Shown piece by piece: positions 8,232 through 10,035 of a stretch of 10,035 nt of DNA; positions within the stretch are counted from its first letter, which is position 1; the number at the start of each line of letters is the position of its first letter. Under the pieces are notes generated by a model, which did not search any database, had not been told where the DNA came from, and worked only from the letters and a program-made list of their open reading frames with translations. Origin of the DNA: Chloroflexota bacterium (GTDB taxonomy: Bacteria; Chloroflexota; Dehalococcoidia; Lucifugimonadales; JADFKI01); NCBI GenBank assembly GCA_009838595.1, contig VXRI01000177.1, positions 1 through 10,035 on the forward strand. Direction: 5' to 3'. The position numbers and the translations under genes are program-made.

Positions 8232-8299
8232 ATGGACATACAGGGTAGGCAGGATGATGTGGGCCGCGCCCTATCCCGTACATCTTGCTATCGATGTTA
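8232..8299. repeat. Imperfect inverted pair of the short intergenic motif (copies 2 and 3)
   Basis: The left arm (8232-8249, read on the minus strand) aligns with the motif at 1471-1493 at 14 of 18 positions. The right arm (8270-8299, plus strand) carries CCTATCC and TATCGATGT, with extra bases between them. The two face each other across about 20 bases, so the block can form an imperfect hairpin. It sits between the thioredoxin terminator and the tRNA-Asp promoter. The 254 bases from 8109 to 8362 hold only these elements and no gene. Confidence 0.35.
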
Positions 8300-8305
8300 G
8301 TGACA

Positions 8306-8343
8306 GCAAAACGCCGCCCGCGACTGGCATCGAAGGGCGGCGT
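8306..8343 (-). terminator. Rho-independent terminator of the FTR-thioredoxin unit
   Basis: A perfect nine-base inverted repeat, ACGCCGCCC (8311-8319) and GGGCGGCGT (8335-8343), surrounds a 15-base loop that can itself add a three-base stem. Read on the minus strand the stem is followed at once by TTTTGCTGT. It begins about 20 bases past the thioredoxin stop codon. The plus strand has no T-run, so it works in one direction only. Confidence 0.85.
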
Positions 8344-8362
8344 AAACCGTAGCGTAGATCGG

Positions 8363-8689
8363 TTAGCTGATTGCTTGCTCGATGCTCTTCTGTATGCTCT
8401 GCTTCGGAAGCGCGCCCACTATCTGGCCGGCGACCTTGCCCTCGTCGAAAATAAGCAACGCGGGAATGCCCCTAATGCCATAGTTGATAGCAGTCTTCGG
8501 GTTGGTGTCCACATCCAGCTTGGCGAATTTCACCTTGCCGGCGTACTCGGCAGCAAGCTCGTCCACCACCGGCGCGATAGCCTTGCAGGGGCCGCACCAT
8601 TCCGCCCAGAAGTCCACGACTACGGGTGTGTCCGAGTTCAAAACATCCTGATCGAAGCTACCGTCTGTTACCGCAAATGGCTTTGACAT
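8363..8689 (-). CDS. trxA: Thioredoxin
   Basis: This 108-residue protein is a classical single-domain thioredoxin, a cytoplasmic dithiol reductant for enzymes such as ribonucleotide reductase and peroxiredoxins. The active site is WCGPC (C32, C35) after VVVDFWAE. The buried Asp precedes it at D26, and the cis-proline is P76 in RGIPALLIF. Length and motifs match bacterial Trx1. There is no signal peptide. The ATG at 8689 is preceded by GGAGG at 8701-8705, about eleven bases away. It follows the ferredoxin-thioredoxin reductase catalytic gene by 85 bases on the same strand and is closed by a strong terminator. The two are therefore probably one transcript, with this thioredoxin the likely electron acceptor of that reductase. 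Confidence 0.98.
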   Translation of the reverse strand: MSKPFAVTDGSFDQDVLNSDTPVVVDFWAEWCGPCKAIAPVVDELAAEYAGKVKFAKLDVDTNPKTAINYGIRGIPALLIFDEGKVAGQIVGALPKQSIQKSIEQAIS

Positions 8690-8774
8690 CTAAATATGTT
8701 CCTCCAAATCTATGCTCGAATATGAATCATTGGTAAATTGAATTGGCGCGTTCACCGCGCAGGCACACCGAAAA

Positions 8775-9200
8775 CTAGCTCGGTCGTTCCTTGCGCTCAA
8801 TCTCGCGCTCTTCTGCCTTGTGGCGCAACGGTCGGCCCTTGTCCGGCGTGGGGTCTTCCACCAAGCCGTACATCTCAAGCCCTTCGTGTCCCTCCGGAAG
8901 GTACTCCGTAATCGGCAATCCGTCCTCGGTCACGAATAGCAGGCAGTGGCAGTACTTGTAGATTTGCATGTCGTCGCACGCGCACATCCATGTGCGATGC
9001 TTCTTCTCTTCCTCTTTGTCCGGGTAGAAACGGCACGGACAGAGCGGCCTGCCTATCGTATCGATATTCTCCGCAAGCCCGAGAATCACCGCGTCCGTAA
9101 CGCCCTCGCCGGGATGAGTGAAGGTACCGGACTTCTGGCAATATTTCTCCACGAAGACTCGCATTCGGTTCATGGACTTGTCGCTGTGTTGCTCTCGCAT
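8775..9200 (-). CDS. Ferredoxin-thioredoxin reductase, catalytic subunit (FTRc)
   Basis: The 141-residue protein is a ferredoxin-thioredoxin reductase beta (catalytic) chain, which passes single electrons from ferredoxin through a [4Fe-4S] cluster to an active disulfide and on to thioredoxin. The signature spacing CPC-x16-CxC-x8-CHC is exact: C54-P-C56, C73-A-C75, C84-H-C86. By comparison with the Synechocystis enzyme, C54, C73, C75 and C84 should bind the cluster, and C56-C86 should be the redox disulfide. The middle pair is CAC rather than the CPC of plant and cyanobacterial forms. An acidic/basic C-terminal tail extends beyond residue 115. No variable (alpha) subunit gene is nearby, as in many non-photosynthetic FTRs. 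The ATG at 9200 has AGGAG at 9206-9210, five bases upstream. Thioredoxin lies next downstream on the same strand. Confidence 0.95.
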   Translation of the reverse strand: MREQHSDKSMNRMRVFVEKYCQKSGTFTHPGEGVTDAVILGLAENIDTIGRPLCPCRFYPDKEEEKKHRTWMCACDDMQIYKYCHCLLFVTEDGLPITEYLPEGHEGLEMYGLVEDPTPDKGRPLRHKAEEREIERKERPS

Positions 9201-9246
9201 CGCCTCTCCTCTCTGTTTCAGTGTCGATGCCTTGTGCGCCGAACCG

Positions 9247-9261
9247 CGCCGCCTGGCGGCG
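9247..9261. repeat. Perfect 15-base palindrome upstream of FTRc
   Basis: CGCCGCC and GGCGGCG face each other around a single central T (9254). The centre lies 54 bases before the FTRc start codon. It could be an operator or a GC-rich mRNA hairpin, and no specific regulator can be named. It is short, so chance in GC-rich DNA is possible. Confidence 0.35.
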
Positions 9262-9303
9262 ATCGCTTGCCTGTCACTAACCGTCGCTGTTATCTGTCTG
9301 TCA

Positions 9304-9492
9304 TCATCTGACGATGGTAGCGAACGCCATGAACAAGAGCATCAGCGCGAAGCCGAAGCCACTCATCCATCGCATCTCGTTTCACAATTCGCGCATTTCA
9401 ATACGCATCGCGTCAATGCTGCGCTCTATCTTGCTGTCGAAGAAATTGAGCAAGTCAACATGCGTAATACGGTCATGTGGTTCGTCTGCCAA
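9304..9492 (-). pseudogene. Small coiled-coil/membrane protein gene with an in-frame TGA
   Basis: One minus-strand frame runs for 62 codons, interrupted only by TGA at 9382-9384. The first part, from a TTG at 9492, starts MADEPHDRITHVDLLNFFDS and continues KIERSIDAMRIEMREL, a charged helix with heptad-like hydrophobic spacing. After the TGA the same frame reads NEMRWM and then SGFGFALMLLFMAFATIVR, a single transmembrane helix, and ends at TGA 9304-9306. The coherent order, coiled coil then C-terminal membrane anchor, suggests one small protein. A single C-to-T change would turn an Arg CGA into the TGA. AAAGG nine bases before the TTG is a weak ribosome site. It lies between tRNA-Val and FTRc on their strand. 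I do not recognise a named family. Alternatives are a 35-residue peptide ending at the TGA, or chance. Confidence 0.42.
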
Positions 9493-9529
9493 TGTGCCAG
9501 GCCTTTATTGGCTGCTCGCGGGATGGAAA

Positions 9530-9606
9530 TGGTGGGCGGTATAAGACTTGAACTTATGACCTCTACGATGTCAACGTAGCGCTCTTGCCAACTGAGCTAA
9601 CCGCCC
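9530..9606 (-). tRNA. tRNA-Val (anticodon GAC)
   Basis: On the minus strand a full cloverleaf is visible. The acceptor stem is GGGCGGT/ACCGCCC with discriminator A. The D arm starts GCTCAGTTGG. The anticodon stem CTACG/CGTAG holds loop TTGACAT with anticodon GAC (9570-9572). The T arm is ATAAG-TTCAAGT-CTTAT. The CCA end is encoded at 9530-9532. No terminator follows, so transcription may continue toward FTRc and thioredoxin. Confidence 0.97.
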
Positions 9607-9645
9607 ATATCCTATTCACATGGTAGATTTCAGTTTAACAAATCT

Positions 9646-9674
9646 AGCATATCCTGTCTATTATCGCTTGTCGT
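9646..9674 (-). promoter_or_regulatory. Weak candidate promoter for tRNA-Val
   Basis: On the minus strand ACGACA (9669-9674) and TATGCT (9646-9651) each match four of six consensus bases and are 17 bases apart. Transcription would start about 30-35 bases before the tRNA. Only spacing and position support it. Confidence 0.3.
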
Positions 9675-9698
9675 ATCCTCGCGTCTTTCGATTAGTCA

Positions 9699-9796
9699 TG
9701 TCATTTCAAGCGAAGCGAGAAATCTAAACGCGTTGACTACGGACAGGCTTGTTTCCATACAGCGATTTTAGACCCTTAACTTCGTTCAGGGTGCCA
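9699..9796. repeat. REP/MITE-like element with two facing hairpin arms
   Basis: The left arm (9699-9728, TGTCATTTCAAGCGAAGCGA at its start, ending TCTAAA) and the reverse complement of the right arm (9767-9796, also starting TG and ending TCTAAA) agree at 17 of 30 ungapped positions. Each arm is itself self-complementary: ATTTC...GAAAT at 9703-9723 and ACCCT...AGGGT at 9772-9792, both 21 bases long. The arms enclose 38 bases with no ORF. This is the architecture of paired REP-like elements. The phrase AGCGAAGCGAG is typical of bacterial dispersed intergenic repeats. No transposase is present in the window. Confidence 0.5.
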
Positions 9797-9908
9797 ACCG
9801 ATAATCCCTGTGGCGTATCCTCCTACTATCCATCAGGTCCGTTCTGTTTCTATGCAAGCATGTTAGAATGCACAGGTACGCAGCGGCGAAATCTTGGACG
9901 CGATAGAT

Positions 9909-10035
9909 ATGTCGGAACCGTATCTGCACAGGCTGACAATGCACGATGGCGCACTGTGGTTATACTGCGGCCCCGGCCGCGGGCTTGCCGTATTGAGATT
10001 TGATTCCGGGGATGTCGTTTGTCGCTTGATTAGAC
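9909..10035 (+). CDS. Partial N-terminus, possible beta-propeller protein (cut by window edge)
   Basis: From ATG 9909 a frame runs 42 codons to the window end without a stop. It starts MSEPYLHRLTMHDGALWLYC and continues GPGRGLAVLRFDSGDVVCRL. The pattern, HxLTxHDGALW, then a short loop, then an xxRFDSGxVVxR strand, resembles a blade of SMP-30/NHL/PQQ-like beta-propellers. I infer this from sequence style, not from a catalytic motif. The frame is also open upstream to 9867, giving GEILDAID before the ATG. The true start could therefore lie elsewhere, or this could be an internal fragment. The ribosome site is weak. It overlaps other short frames that look less protein-like. Partial gene, moderate to low confidence. 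Confidence 0.42.
   Translation, partial: MSEPYLHRLTMHDGALWLYCGPGRGLAVLRFDSGDVVCRLIR

Larger units (their letters stand above)
9607..9908. other. Gene-free stretch between tRNA-Val and the right-edge ORF
   Basis: About 300 bases hold no credible coding frame. They contain the tRNA-Val promoter candidate and the paired hairpin element at 9699-9796. A TAGAAT hexamer at 9864-9869 could be a -10 for the plus-strand ORF that starts at 9909, but its -35 is poor. Nothing else is recognisable. Confidence 0.6.

Noticed and set aside
9382..9384. TGA read as selenocysteine or tryptophan
   Set aside because: No SECIS-like hairpin was recognised just after it, the residue context is not a redox site, and TGA ends the MFS gene here as a normal stop.
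9314..9579. Plus-strand frames of 76 and 153 codons over the tRNA-Val region
   Set aside because: They cross the tRNA antisense, are rich in Ser/Arg/Cys without domain features, and oppose the more protein-like minus-strand frame.
1..10035. CRISPR array, toxin-antitoxin pair, prophage or anti-phage system
   Set aside because: No regularly spaced repeats, no cas, integrase, transposase or paired toxin/antitoxin genes were recognised; the genes are ordinary chromosomal functions.

Overview
The window (about 10 kb, moderately GC-rich) looks like a chromosomal piece of an uncultured bacterium. My best guess is a Chloroflexota lineage of the Dehalococcoidia/SAR202 kind. This is inference from gene content, not from a phylogenetic marker: an RND pump of the monoderm SwrC-like type with no adaptor or outer-membrane gene beside it, a ferredoxin-thioredoxin reductase catalytic subunit without its variable subunit and next to a thioredoxin, a DUF3574 relative, and several hairpin-forming intergenic repeats. 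TGA is a normal stop here, since the MFS gene ends with it and the tryptophans checked are TGG.

Layout: 26-1378 (-) is an MFS exporter. It is divergent from 1635-4823 (+), a 1062-residue RND efflux protein with a TTG start and a strong ribosome site. A hairpin-forming intergenic element (4870-4913) precedes 4986-5723 (+), a YgjP/DUF45 zinc metallopeptidase. Convergent with it is a DUF3574 gene (5739-6071, -) whose conserved domain can only be read by changing frame twice. Then come a GNAT acetyltransferase (6192-6953, -), a class I SAM methyltransferase (7077-7874, -) and tRNA-Asp(GUC) (8032-8108, -) with a recognisable promoter.

The right third is the most coherent unit. On the minus strand tRNA-Val(GAC) (9530-9606) is followed by a broken small coiled-coil/membrane ORF (9304-9492), the ferredoxin-thioredoxin reductase catalytic subunit (8775-9200), thioredoxin (8363-8689) and a clear rho-independent terminator (8306-8343). 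The two redox genes form a short electron path from ferredoxin through a [4Fe-4S]/disulfide centre to thioredoxin. Between 9607 and 9908 there is no gene, only a tRNA promoter candidate and a REP-like pair of hairpins (9699-9796). The last 127 bases appear to begin a plus-strand beta-propeller-like protein cut by the window edge.

I see no CRISPR array, phage module, transposase or dedicated defence system. The points worth a second look are the FTR-thioredoxin cassette, two decayed genes (one by frameshifts, one by an in-frame TGA), and the repeat elements.
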